Origin: Numida meleagris
Taxonomy: Eukaryota; Chordata; Aves; Galliformes; Numididae
Direction of reading: 5' to 3'
DNA length: 64,000 bases
Assembly (NCBI RefSeq): GCF_002078875.1
Contig: NC_034414.1
Location: 12,466,355 to 12,530,354 of the forward strand
Shown: positions 25,215 through 39,300 of the stretch, in pieces
Numbering within the stretch: the first letter of the stretch is position 1
How the letters are laid out: every line of letters starts with the position of its first letter
Program-made: the position numbers and the translations under genes
The notes under the pieces: generated by a model
Database searches by the model: none
What the model was told of the DNA's origin: nothing
Seen by the model: only the letters and a program-made list of their open reading frames with translations

Positions 25215-28200
25215 CTGCAGAAATACAGGGGAAAATAAAAGGCGTGTAGTCTGCCTCAAGAAGCCCGTGAACTACATCTAGAAAGAGAATACATCTGTAC
25301 CTGAGCTTAAAATCATGTGGAGCAGGTACACTCTCGGGTATGCAAATCCAAGAATCAAGGGAGCAAAACCAGGCCTAAATGCAAACACGGCACCTTAGTG
25401 CTTCTTTAAAAATCTTGCCTGTGGTATTACTGACATGGATCTTGTACTGAAGATATACATACAAGGTTTGAAATAACTTTTTTTGGGTATCTTAAAATAG
25501 AGCGTGAATCAACAGAACCAGCAAAGAAAACCAAAAGTTATGTATACACATCAAATAGCAACAAGGCAGCTTCTCATACACTGGACAAAGCCCTGAAAAC
25601 TCATTAACTGAGATAAAGCACAGGACAGATCCCTGAATAACGACTACTTGTGTTGAGCAAGCTGATGCACTTGCTGCTGCAGTAGGGTTTGCCCTGTATG
25701 TTTTTTGACCCTAGCAGTGGTCACCCCACTGCAACCAGCCTGCTCTGCAGGCACTAAGTTAGGCAATATGCGACTGTTTTCTGAATAACTTCACTATCAA
25801 CAAATCCACCTACACTTGCCTCGGAGTTCACCACAGAATTTCCCAGCTTAGGCGCAGCAAAAAGCATCAGTTACAAGGATCGCCTGAGGACACTGTGGCT
25901 TGGTATGGAAGACACAGTCGGCTACTCTTGCAGCCACACATTGCTGCTTGTCTGCCTTCTCAGACAAGTTGCCTCCTTTAGGCAATACACCTCAGAGTGA
26001 CAGGCAACAACAGAAACACCCTGAGAAGCATCCGAGCCTGAAGGAACAACAGGGATACATTTTGTATTTTCCTGCTAGCATATTAATTTTGCAGGTCCTC
26101 TCACACTCCCAGCAACGTGCAGAAGCCATCGTCTATCCCACACCGTGGGCCACACAGCCACCCTCTCCCAACAAGCCATTGCCTGGACTGCATTTCACTG
26201 GAGGGGTGGGACACAGGCACCTCCATGAACACACAAAAGAGCCAAAAAAGCAGCAGATGAGGGGAAGTTATAAGAACATGTTTTTACTTGTGACCGGACA
26301 ACTTGAGACCCAGATATATGGTTTCTGTTCTAGGCATTCTTGCTGAACTGCTAACATGTAACACAGGCAGATCTTGTCTTCCTTGTGTGGCTCAGTTTAC
26401 CCACCACTCAAATGTGTGCACAGATATAAAATAAGGGAAAAGAGTGTTGCTGAAGGGTATACCACTTCAAACACAGATGCTCTGAAATCCCTACTCCTTT
26501 CATTTCCAAATTAAACTAACGTTGTTTGAATAAACAGCAGAGCTACCTGTTCTGGGAACCCTTTGAGGTGACAGGGGCCTGGGAGTCTCAGGGCAATAAC
26601 AAGAGCCTTATTTACTTCCACTCTTAGTTTTTTTGGCTGGACAGACACCTAGAACACAAAGAGCACCAGGACTCTCCTTTTGAACAGCACACAACCAGAA
26701 CAGATGGCTCCTTCATACACACCCAGGCTGAGGCCTGGCCTCTGACTTCCAGCAGAAACTTTAGCTTGGAAAGGTCAGACTACAATTTTACTACTGATGT
26801 AAATAGTTGATGTACATAGGATAATACTGATGAAAAGTAGCAAATTACTTCCCTTAACCCCCCAGAGGAGATCACGTACCACAGATGAAAAGGGAGGAGC
26901 CATGATGGAAGCCACACACCTCACGCCTCCTAAACACCAGCGGCAGCACCAGAAACGAGATCTGCTTCTCACATACCTCAGCCCAGTGTTTATCCAACTG
27001 ACTCCTTTCTTTGCAACTACGATAATAGCAATCCACATAGCTGCACAGCTGCTTCAGACACCACCTCTGGTACTTTTTTTGCCATGTGTCCCAGCCCAGC
27101 AGAGAGGCTGCCCCAGCCGGTTCCAGCACCCTTGTGGGGCATACACCAAGTCTTACCAGTCCCCTGGTAAGCAGTCTCTCTGTCTTTACCTCAGCCCATG
27201 AGCTTTGCCAACTTATTTTCTCCCCTGCGCTGCTAAGGAGTGGTTGGCCAGCTCACCCACGCTCAAAGGCTGCGCACTTGACACAGGGCACAGAAAGCCC
27301 ATGCTGTGGCCAGATGATCGAAAGTTTAAACTCTACTTACGCTTACCTGGAAAGAGAGAAACTGGAATTAGGCTCAATCTGAAGATACACTGGGAGCCAT
27401 CACAGAAGGGCTGACTTCCTCACCAGATCTCCCACTACTGTATTGTCAGACAGTGCTCCTCAGACTCCATATCCCCCAAATACACAGACAGTGAGGTGCC
27501 ACAAACCCATAACAAGTTGGGAAGGCAGAAAGACAAAAGAACTAAGTTAATATTCAATGTTATTGTTGAGTTTTCTTTTGCAAAACAAGGTTAACAAGAA
27601 AAAAAAAAAAAGAATTACCATCCCTTTCAGTTCAAAGGAAGATGCAGGACAGCAAAAGATCTCCCTCAGAAGCATATTACATTAAACCAATTATGGAATG
27701 TGACCAAAAGCCTCCTCAGAATTTTCAGTGTTGCTGAGAGTATCTGCGCTGTTTTGATCCCACTGGAATTTGTGCTTTTTAAATGAATTTCAAATAACCA
27801 TTGAAAAGCCATGTCACTTGATAGCTGAGGTATGCAGTGCTTATTTGCAATACAAAAACAGATCTTGACTGTAGGAAAATACAGCAAGTAGATACACATA
27901 TTATTAAGACGTTTAATCACTTTTTTTATACTAGAAGATAATACAGAACTTGCAATCTTAAAAAAAAAAGACACCAAGGTCAGACTGGGCTTACAATTTT
28001 TATGCCAGTGATCAACATCTAATACAGTTTCCTTACAAATACGCTATCAAGGTGATATTATCCATGGAATTTCAAGCAGAATCAGAACACTGCTAGACAG
28101 TACTTCATCACAGCCCTCACCAGACAGATCTGAATATTAAACATATTTTGCAAGGATGGGAGATGAAGGTAAGGGAAATTTTAAGAGTATCCCTCCTCAA

Positions 28201-31200
28201 GTCACACAGCCACACCTGTGCTTTAGGACACAGTCTAAGGCAGGAATAGATAAATGGGCACCAGCGTAGGCCTGTACATTCACACAGCATTAAGCAGCCC
28301 CTGGACAGGTATCTGCTCATTTCTGTAGCAGGATAGTTGGGCAGCCCAGCACACCTCATCAGGGCTCATTGACTCCTGGAGACAGCTTAAGCAACAGCCA
28401 GAGCAAGCTGCAACTGTACTTTGTTACGTGATGTGACACACTGATACTGACTGAGCTTCAGGAAGCATTGGAGATCTCTTTTTTTCCCCAAGAGAAAATA
28501 AATCTTTAGGATCAAACCTAACTCTGGTATTTCTGCTGTTTATATGGGATCAACATGCTCTGCTCCATGGCTAGAGCATCCAGGGACTCTTCCACACTGC
28601 TAATTGCTAATGGAATAGTTTATATCAGTGCATATAAACTACCCAGAAGTGCTTTCATTTGCACTGAGATGCAATTTCAGAGAAAACAAGTACGGAAATC
28701 CAATACAACATTACACTATAGACTCAGATTGCTCTGTTACACAAGAACTATTGGCCAACCAGATCCTTTGCGTGCTTCCTTCAAATTACCCATAGACTGA
28801 AAGGAACAGAATAAAGCAGTCCCTCATCTCTGGCACTGTGCAGGAGGACTCTAGAACTCATGCAAAGTGCTAGGAGAAACAAATTAAAAGAACACGTAAG
28901 AACAGCTAATAGAGAAGAGCAAAAACTGCTTGTCCCACGGCCAACACCACAACACAATGTTTCCAACAATACTAAAACCAGTTCTCAGCAAGGGGTTCAG
29001 AACACCCAGCTCTTTAGACAGCTTTGCATTCCATGAATCCCTAAGCAAAGTAGTTCTAATATTCTACCACTAAAATAAAATGAGGAGCTTTTCCTGAGAT
29101 TGCTTCACAACAGAAGAATTCTAACACTGACCATGTGACAGCATCAAATCTCGTTTTCCCTCATCACAGAGCTGCTACACTGGAGCACAAAAGCAAGCCC
29201 CAAAAGTGAAGGGGAAAACTGTTCATTTATCAGTCTGCACTACCACATCCCCTGACCTATTTTATTACTAAAAATAGTTCCTCTTAGGTCACTGCTGCAA
29301 ATTGAATTCTGCTGCTTCATTGCCCACTGCAATCTCATGGAACCACATGCTGCCTACACACAAAACACTAAGTAGGTTGACTTATTCACTACCAAAGATG
29401 CAGCCTGTCTTCTCATATTGACAGAAAGAAACAAATCATTTTCCATGTTAAGTGAAGTATGTGCTCTGCAATACAGTTTAAGCCCAAATCCAATTATTTA
29501 TACTGCGATTCAAATACAAACATAAATGCTTGGTGTGGCTTCCCATTTGTTCACATTTACAATATGTTATTCAGCAGCCTTTTTGCAAAATATGTTTTCA
29601 AAGGGATTCATTTTTTATCAGTGATGGAATAGCAGCCCTAATTATATATATTGACCAAAAAAAAACCCATAGAAAAACATAGCAGGAACAACAGCCATAT
29701 CTCTCTCATTAAGACCTTTCATTATGACAAGTCTAGGAAAGCATGAGACAAGAGGCAGTAAGTCAGAATGTTCCAGGATGAACACATCTTCTTTCAAAAG
29801 ACCAAGACACTGCATTTGTAATTGTCAATCCAAAGTACCTAATGATTATCACAACACAAAGAAAGCTGGAAAATTCTGACCCAACAAACACAACACTGTT
29901 TAAAAGAGGGTGATGGAAGAAAGCATGAATTTAACAAAAGAAGAACTTATTACAGGTTCCTGAAGCAGAAGACTGAAATAGGTATTACTGACCACTTTAT
30001 GCATAACACTAAATAAATATATAGAATATTTCTTATTTGAGCTAGACAGAATATGACTAACATTCCCTGGGCTATTATCACATCTTCATTACTCCAATAA
30101 CTTCCCAATTTTAAACAAACACAGCCTCCCCACCGCCCAAAAAAATCCACAAAAGATCAAAGACAAGACTCACTTCATGTCAGTTTTCTGCATAAACCAC
30201 AGCAAACTCTGGTGGGAATTGCAGATGCACACAGAGCAGAACCACTGAAATGACGTGTGGCCTCATTAAATGTTATGTGGTTACCAAACCAAGTTTCTCA
30301 CTTCCTGCTCTACTAATGCTAACATCTGTCAAATCTGTGCTTTTAGGACAGAGAGAAATTCCCATGTCTTCAGGAGACAAAAGTCTTGGTTCTGCTGGTA
30401 TCATTTACAGAGATGCCAGAGGCACTGTGGGTCACAACTTGTGCTTGAAACTCATATCCTCTCCACTGATAACGGTGAACTGAAATACACATAAGTGCGT
30501 TGTTACAAGGAGAAGTACACAGCCTCTTATCAAAGATACATGAATTCTGCTCATAGATGCAAGAAGGTACCAGCCCTGTCAGCCAAGGTACAACTTCCCA
30601 CTCACTGAAGATTCACAGAATACTCACTGCAACGCCACCTGTGCGCGCATCTCTAATAACCGCACACTCCAGATTTTCTATCATGCAATGGCTTGAGTAG
30701 AGATAAATATTATATTAATTTCTGGCTACTAGGTTTAAATGCAGTTGGTCTGTTGATATATAGTTGTCCAAAATGCATTACTCACTTCAGCAGCATCAAG
30801 TCAAGGCACAGGCCTGTCTTGCATATGAGAACAGAACTTTTTTCTTCCTGTCTTCAGAATGCAAGAGAAGGGTATTAAGTTACTTACAGAATCAAGACAG
30901 GGAGTCCTCATTACTTTTAATGAGAATAAGCATGTTTCACAGCTTTAGCCTGCAGAAATAATGACTCCTCTCAACAGGAAGTTCTATCAGACCTTTAGTT
31001 CCTCTGAGATGCCACAGCATTAGTTGCCGTTGTATTTCTTATGAGATCAAAAAAGAGTTAAGTAGGAGCACTTTTAATGCAGTCAATCCACTTGAAAGAT
31101 ACATTACTTCATCCTCTTTTTGAATTCTCCCAGTAATTCCTCTGTTGTATAGCAACTTCCTCTACTAGAAATTCCATTTATAGAAACAAGATATTCTCAG

Positions 31201-33718
31201 AGATAGTACCAAAATACTCCGAGGTCATATGAGATTATGCAACAGGCCAGATAACTAGCATGATCATCAGATAAATTAGTATCAGTACGACAATTAACAA
31301 TCATACTTGAGCAACTATGCTCAATGCAGATGAAAACTAACTATTTGCACGGTTTTTCCACAACTGCAGCACAAAGCCAACAGACTACTTAAGTATTTAA
31401 CTCCCAAATTAACTGTACGATCAGCAGCTTGGAAATATCCAAGCCTTCTTGACCACGGTTAATATAATCCACAAGTCAAAATTCATATTAAATTAGCAAA
31501 CCCATTACTTACAAAAAAAAGATGGCTAATGAAGCTCTAAGGTCTTCCAAGACCTACCTGTGCTTGGATTATTAAGATAAAGTCTGTGCAGCTTTCCAAG
31601 TACCTGGATACAGTAAAACGTATTTAAAAGTACTACAGAAGCACATATCATCAATTTTACAGAATTTTGTGGGGGAGAGAGTAGGAAACACGTAATCTAT
31701 CTTGTGCTAAAGGTTAAAAACCAACATGAAACAAAGACTGTTCAAAATATAATTCAGTCCAAAACTCTGCAGTTTAATATTAAAAACTTCAACCAGCTCA
31801 TCATTCAGGCTGGGTTCTGCATGTCACTCTCTTCTGACTGTGGGGAGTTCCAAAATGAAGTCTTTTGTGTTTCAGCATCCAAGAAAATGTAGGACTGCTA
31901 CCAACCATCTGTTAAGCCCACACCACTCAGAGGTACTAATTAAATTAACGGCCATATCTTAACTTCTATCACAGTGAATTATAAAATAGAGAAATATTGG
32001 TGCAAAGACAAAAGAAAAACTTAAGACTTGAACAAGCACTCAAGGTAGGTGAAGCAGCATCTGGGTGCTTAACTCAGTAAGACATTTTAACACCCACATC
32101 TCACTGTGCCTTCCATCCTTGGTCATTTTTGCAAGTGGTGGACTCCTGAGCTCGCCAGCTCCAATGCCCACGTAAAACCAAGCACGGGTCACTGCAGCAC
32201 TGGAGTGTTCTGCAATTTGATCTTCAATTTTGAGCTGGGAAGCCAGTTCTAAAAAAAGAGTTGAGCTGAACATAGAGTTGCTCCCTGTGGCCAAAAAGTC
32301 ATGCTACCTGTTCAAGGAAAGACATAGCCTCCAGCTAGATGACTCCGTGGAACTAGCACTGCTCAGAATACACAAAAAGCGCAGGAGGCAGTCAGCTCAT
32401 AACCACACTTGGTGAAAAAGTAGTTAGCTGCCACCTCATACTCCATTCTGAACACCTGCATGCACTAAACCAGTTGGATATGTCCATCCAATACTTGCTC
32501 ACTCTCTCCCCAGGAAGCATCACTGCAGTGAAGAGACCCTTTGGAAACCCCCGCATTTCTTAACACCTATAAAAATACTTGCAAAGAAGCTGTGTGATAG
32601 AGATGCTAAATCATCAGTTGCAAAACCATCTCATCAGCCTGTACATATTTCCGTAGTCTTCAGCAGCTGCAAAATTAAAAATAGCTGTCATAGGCAAAAC
32701 ACCACTGAAAATGAGAATATTGGTTCACTTATTCGGGGCAGATAATGGTGTCACTGTTGACATGTTTGGGCTCTGAAAGGAACACTAATGAGGAAATGGA
32801 CAAAATTATAAAGGCAGAATAAGGAACATTCTAAAATAGGAACATGAAAATTACCCTCCTTTTAATTTTACATGGAAAATCTGACTAGTCATGACAAAAT
32901 ATGCTTATTTGGCTCTATGGGATGAATTCCTTGTTAACTACCAGCAGAGCCATCATTTAAAGTAGCATTGTCGGCTCTTCAACACTGCTTCTCAACCTAA
33001 CAAAATGTTACTATTTTATCAGGTATCAAAATTATATGTCATCCTTGCTTCCTTGTGACTTCAGAAAGACACAGTTAACATGAAATGAAATAGTATTATT
33101 GCAGAGTTTTCTATTCTGCTTTTGCTAAATGCCTGGCAAACCCAATGTTTACACAAGATATTTTCAGTTCAGAGAAAAGGAGCCTTGTACAAGAATGATA
33201 AATTGTTTTATCTAGTCTAGCAGCTGAATTATCTATATTTCATATACGTTTCTTCTGTTATAACACTACCAAAATATCACTCTTATTTTGTGAATCAGAC
33301 ATAGAAGGTGTGTATGAAGACAGCTCTGGAATCCACTTGCTTCATTCAAAAAACTGTAGTAGCTGCTGTGTAGCTACATGTTCTAAGGGAACTATTTCCC
33401 AAGGAGAAACACCGATTAGGTGCGTTAGTCACGTATGTCAGATTTTCTCTATTACTAATTAGCCATGTAGCCAAACCTTGGTTAACCCAAGGTCGCATCT
33501 GCCTCTTGGGGAAAGCCAGGTCTCTTAAATCCTTGGGACAGTAGAAAGACTGGAATTACCAAATCATTTCTGAGCTACTACTGCTTCCCATAATGGTACC
33601 AAAGGGAACAGAGATACCTCTGGAAGAGTCAGGTTCACTGAAAGGCAACCTAACATCCAGAGACAGGAAAACAGCCAACCTTCCACATCCAATTATGAAA
33701 GGTAACTTTGGATGCCTC

Positions 33719-33747
33719 CATCCAAATGGATGCCATCCATTTGGATG
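33719..33747. repeat. Perfect 12-bp inverted repeat with 5-base loop
   Basis: Seen: CATCCAAATGGA (33719-33730), loop TGCCA, then TCCATTTGGATG (33736-33747), an exact reverse complement. GGATGCC occurs at 33710, 33729 and 33743, so direct and inverted copies are interleaved. This is consistent with template-switch mutation at a fork. Confidence 0.85.
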
Positions 33748-36352
33748 CCATGAACATGCTCCTAAGATACACAGAATTAAATGTTACTAAACCAGCAGAA
33801 AAGCATCAGACAGTTAAAGTACACATACATGCTCACAGGTATACTTAACTGTCCTTATGTATCACTACATTTGAGCAAAAGGCTGGAACAGTTGTTCTTC
33901 CATGGCTGAGGAGTGGCCACTGACAACGTGCCCCAGTCAACACTGGATCCCAGCCAGGGCTGCCAGTACAGTGGAGGGGAAGCTCCCCACTGCTCTGCAG
34001 CCTGCAGTGACAGCCCCGGGGCTGTGCTGAGCCAACCCGACACAAGGGCTGCTCAGTCCAAACCGAAACCATGAATATAAACCATAAGTATGAAATAATG
34101 TTAACATAAACACAGCTCATAGCTGGGATTACATGGACCTGCACGCTCTTTGGCATTTGGACCACAGCATAACACAGACAACTGAAAACTTGCCACTGAA
34201 GCTGTTTCTCACTTCTGAGAGGCCATCCTGACCAATACAATACATTTCATCTTTTCAGTTTCCTCACTACAAATTTAAATATTGTATCTTGAATAGCAGA
34301 AGCATGTCTAAAACAGAGCAGAAATAAGCAGGATCAGTCACTGAGATCTACTTGCTATGTATTCAGAGTAGAAGGAGAATTTTGATTTAAGATGAAAGGT
34401 CCCTTACGGTATAAGCATTGTGATCTAGTTTGTGTCACTTGTATCTCAGCCACACATGGGTATGACTGCCACAGAACCAAGAAGCTATACAGTAATGATT
34501 TTTAGGAGCTTTATGGAGAAAAACTATGACACACACACTGTTGAAGTCCTAATGAAAGTATTCCTCAGTCTCTGGTTTATAAAATGCATGCTGGAAAGCT
34601 CAGCATGTCACTTGAGTTGTTTGCCTTGAATCTGCCAAAGATTCACAAAACATTTGCTTCTTGGGAATTTAATGTTCCACCTCAACCCAGAAGGAAGTTC
34701 CACATTTTCAGCTACCACATTCACACAAAGCTTTTAAGCGTTTCAGGCACAGTGCAGGTGTATCTCCCTCTTCTTGGTCACCTTTGTGATGACCAAGAGC
34801 CATTACAATCTCAAGCAATTAAGACAGAAGGTACCGCAAATTTGGTAGAATGATTCTCAGAAAAAAAACTGGCTTGCTAGTTTATTAGGAAAAGTTCTCC
34901 TTTGGTGCAGCTGTTCTGAAGTAACCCACTGATGAGGATGGAGAATGTGCACATACCAGAGATGAAAGCCTTTTATTTAGCTACAGATCTAGAAACAGTC
35001 CTAAAATTCTCCACTGTTATAAGAAGAGATTGTCAGTTATGAACATATGTTTCCAAGGGATTAGGATGAAACTCAGCATATTCACTGCCACTCAACACAA
35101 TTGTCAGGTTTGAGCTCCAGTCCTGGTGACTTAAATGAATGCACAGAGTCTCTGTAACGATTACAGCTTCACTGTTCTTAGGCTTTAATTGCTCACACTG
35201 AATTTGCAAGCCAGCATCAGGCAGAAGCTGAAGATACCTTGCAAAGGGAAACAATTCTACAAGTTAGAAAGTGACAGCTTCACAAAGCGCAAGTTCACAA
35301 TGTATGGAAATAGGCAGCCTCTGAGCAAATTACTTCAACGTGAGGTACATCATCTACTCCAAAATGGAGCATCCATTTCAATTATGATACTTCAGCTAGA
35401 TACCCTTGTTAGTCTGAGAAAAAAGAGCTCATTTGTTTTGTCCTTTAATTTGCTTGCTGGGGAATCCCTTTGCATTTCTGGCATGTATGCTGTTTTCCTT
35501 GCAAGGAACATGTTATCATCGAGCACCAGCCAAGGGAACCAAAGGCTACTGTGGCCTCAGTGAACAATTCTGCCTGCCTGCTTCCCTTTTTCTTCTGCCT
35601 TTTTCAATTCAACATCCCTCACTGGAGAGACTGCACCTTACTACATGTTAGCCTTAACCTTTTGCTAGGTATTCAGAGCACAGCCATACTGAGCTGTGAT
35701 TACACAAATTTGTTTTGATTTCAGTGAACAGCCTCATCCAAACCCTGCTCTTAAAAGCCTTTTCTCATTTTTCATTGGCACTTTGCTTTGACAGAACGGA
35801 GTTTCCTTTCCTTAGAGTGAGAAGGTGGCAGATGGGAGAAGGAGGAGGACCCAAAGCAGACAGAGAAATATTACACAAGACTCATGCTGAACTTGTCAAC
35901 AGAACAAGGTTACTTTACTACAGTGCTTTAAAAAAAAAAAAAGTGGCTGCTTCTTTACTCAACAAATCTACAAGGGATATATGGTAGCATTTCAGCTTTA
36001 TTTTAGGCTATCCAAAATTTAGCTATGAAGAATCTTGCTTTGCAATCAGTTTGACCAACAGCGTCCTGTGGAAACTGAGGGAACCTGAGCATCAGAGACA
36101 GCAAACCATCATACCACTCCTCTTACAAATGGCAGGTGCCATGAGACTTGGATATAAGCAGAATGAATTTGGGTTCGTGCCTCCTTTTATCAGTAAGTGG
36201 TGAAATGAGTATCTGGGCCAAAAAAGCTTAAAAATAAGGTGAGTGGTAGAACAGAAAGGGCATCAAATGCTGATTTCTTTAAATTTTTTTCCACTTCCAG
36301 GCCAATAGAAAAGGTTCATGTGAACTTCAAGATTACAACTGGCAAGATGAAA

Positions 36353-36375
36353 CCCCCCCCCCCCCCAAAAAAAAA
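36353..36375. repeat. Homopolymer junction, C14 then A9
   Basis: Seen: fourteen C followed directly by nine A. The minus strand is therefore a G14 run, which can form G-quadruplex or slipped structures. Runs like this are prone to length errors in sequencing, so the exact length is uncertain. Confidence 0.9.
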
Positions 36376-39300
36376 TAGTGTAAACTGAGAACTATGTTTT
36401 TATCTCTAGGGAGACTTGCAACTATCCTCTTCCTGCCTGCTGCTTTTCAGTAGAACTGTACTGCTGGGACTAAAGGAAGGCTCCGGGTTAAATGGGCATG
36501 TCTAAAGGCTTCCTCCAGCACAAATCCTTTCATTACCACCAAAAAATCGTGCAACAGAGGAGACTGAAGTCATATTCAGTGACCACAAATAAGACCATGA
36601 CAAAGCTGTCCAACAACTCATGGAAGGACACAGTAACTAGTGAGACTTTTCTCCTCCTCTCTACAAAAGAGAGGAATAAAATTGCTAGTTTTCTTGCCCA
36701 AATACCAATTCCTATTTCTAGGAAAAGGCCAGAATTATCCATGCAGTGAGTCTGCATCACAGAGAACCACTCAGTGCTCTAAATTTGTTATACCTGTTCA
36801 ACATAAAGCATAAATACGTGAATTCATATGCAACCGATTTCTAAAATAATCCCATCTGGGGGGCTCAGTAACAGAACTCTCCTTGAATTAAAGGTCACAG
36901 ATTTGATCTACTGTATTTTGTCAGCAGGGAATAGGAACAAATTTATGAATTACTCTTTTCAAAACTAGGGGAACCATTTCAAAGGTGCAAGTAGCCACCT
37001 ATGAAATCATTATCACCAAAAATACACATGTTGGCAAAAGCAACAGCTACCGACTTTCTGTTAATACAACCAAATTCAGCAGGCTACATTACAAAACTGT
37101 CCTTGCCCCTTGTGCATACATATGTCTTTTACCATCAGTGCATCTCACAGTGATTTTCCCATGTGTTCATTTAAAACTACAGTGGGTTGGAAGGTTTTAA
37201 GAGATGCACCTTTCATCTCATTCAGTTTAAGAAGACAACCTTGAAATGTTCAGAACTGAAAAAACAGTACAAGAGAAACAGCTTAAGGAAAAAAACATAA
37301 AAGGAAGTTTAAGCCAAAGCAAATGTACCTTTCAAGGCAAGTGAGCTCCTTACTCAGAACTGAAATATTATATGGATTTGTGTTGCTTGTCATCCTGCCC
37401 ATTTTCTGACACGTCTCAACTCAGCAAGATAGCAGCTGGTGTCACTGAAAATCAAAAGCATACAGAAGACGACCTCTAAATGAATATCTTCTATAGTAAA
37501 GCATCGGCTTCCTCATTCTATCTGTTGGCAACTCAGATTTGCCACCAAGATCATGACAGTCTAAACATTTTGAACATTATTAGCAAAATGCCTGAAGGAG
37601 AAAGAGGTGATTAACGATGTACCTTAACAGGAAAAAAAAACTGTCAAGTTTTATTCAGTTGGTGTTCAGAATATCATTCACAAGGTAAAAAGAACAAGCT
37701 CATCAGGTTCAAAATTGAGTGACAGAAGTTCTTTCTCACTTAGAAAAATAGAAACTGAAATCTTCTAGCCATGCATGTCCTTCACTCATCAGAAAAAGAT
37801 TGCCATTGCCTTGCATTACAGAAAGTCTCATTGGCAGCAGTACACTGGGGAATAGAGAACAGCCTAATTCACTTTTACAAGGCAAGGAAGAGGAGATTTG
37901 AGAATAGCTTATGGATTTTTAAGTCGCTAGTACTGCAGGTCACATAATGCCAAAACTGAGAATCTGCTATATTTTGCAAAGTTCCCCAGCAGAGCTTAGG
38001 TCTGAAAAGCCCAAAGGAAAAGTGATAAAGAACATCAGATGTCACTCTTGTGGCTGGTAGAAGGATTAGAAATTTCACCATGGTAGATCATCATGTGAGC
38101 CAGCTGAAGATATTTCAGAAAAAAAAAAGGTTTAGAAATAGCAAATATACCTGCTAGGCTCCCTCACACAGAGCAAGTGAGTATTACCCATCTGTAACAG
38201 CAGAGCTGTACATGCAGTTTTGCGTATTTTTACCAATTGATGTGGGAGTTTCATCTCTTCCACCTATTGCCTTAGGCTAGTGTTTCCCATCATAATTTTA
38301 TAGCAATCTAGGAATTTATTCCAACACAAGGCTACACAGTAGGGATATAGTAAGATGCTAAATCTGCACTAAGAGGAAAGACAAGCAAGCAAAGCAGAAA
38401 CATGAATTCTTGGCATCTTGCAAATGCCTTACTAGAAAACATTCCATTTAGCAGATAAGTGCTGTAATATATGTAAGCAATGTTCAAGCCAAAAATCAAT
38501 ATATCATGTAACATCTTTTCAAGGTAATTAATCTATTAGATTTGTAGAGGAGAGGAGTATTTAGGCCAGAACACTTATCACGCTATGTAAAATGTCACTA
38601 TCTGTACTGGAAATCTAACAAAAAGGACTTGGCATACTACTTTTAAAATCATTAGGGTTTGAGGTTGTTTTTTGCTGTATTTGTTTTTTTTTTTAAGAAC
38701 ACTGACTACTACCATCTTTAGCAAGTTTAGATCTATTACATAAATGTTATATACAATACAGGCAGTTCGCTCCTTGAAGATTGATAGGCACCAAGAACTT
38801 CCAAAGTAGCAGCAGTCTCTCACTTCATCCAGCTTCTTGCTTGCTACAGTTATGTTTGAAGCTGTGCCATAAACAAATAGCACCCTTGACCTGACTCCCT
38901 TTTAATTTACTTGATTAACATAAATATATCAATCCTTCTCGTGATTCTACAAGAAATGTAACACGTGTCGTGCTAAATGTCTCTTAAGGTCCCATTAAGT
39001 GTAGCTTTCCGTCCTCACCTTCGCACCGTTCAAATAAACACAACAACCAAAAAATAAGAAGATATAAGAAATCATGGTTTCTCTTGGTTGCTCCTGAGAG
39101 ACTGCAAAAAATAAAGGAAAAAGCACAGAGAAAAAAGTAGCAAAAGCACTTTGAATTTTAATTGCTTTGTTACCTCCCTTCCATAAAGAAGCATTTGAGT
39201 GAAACAAGTTCAAAAAGAAAAGTCAAGTAAAGGGTAATTTTTACAATCAGGCCAACTTTTCAGCTCTAGTTTGACTTTTCTGTCCTAATCATTTTTGAGA

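Noticed and set aside
33845..34240. 131-codon minus-strand frame over a GC-rich patch
   Set aside because: No domain, no conserved motif and no splice sites that fit the neighbouring gene model.
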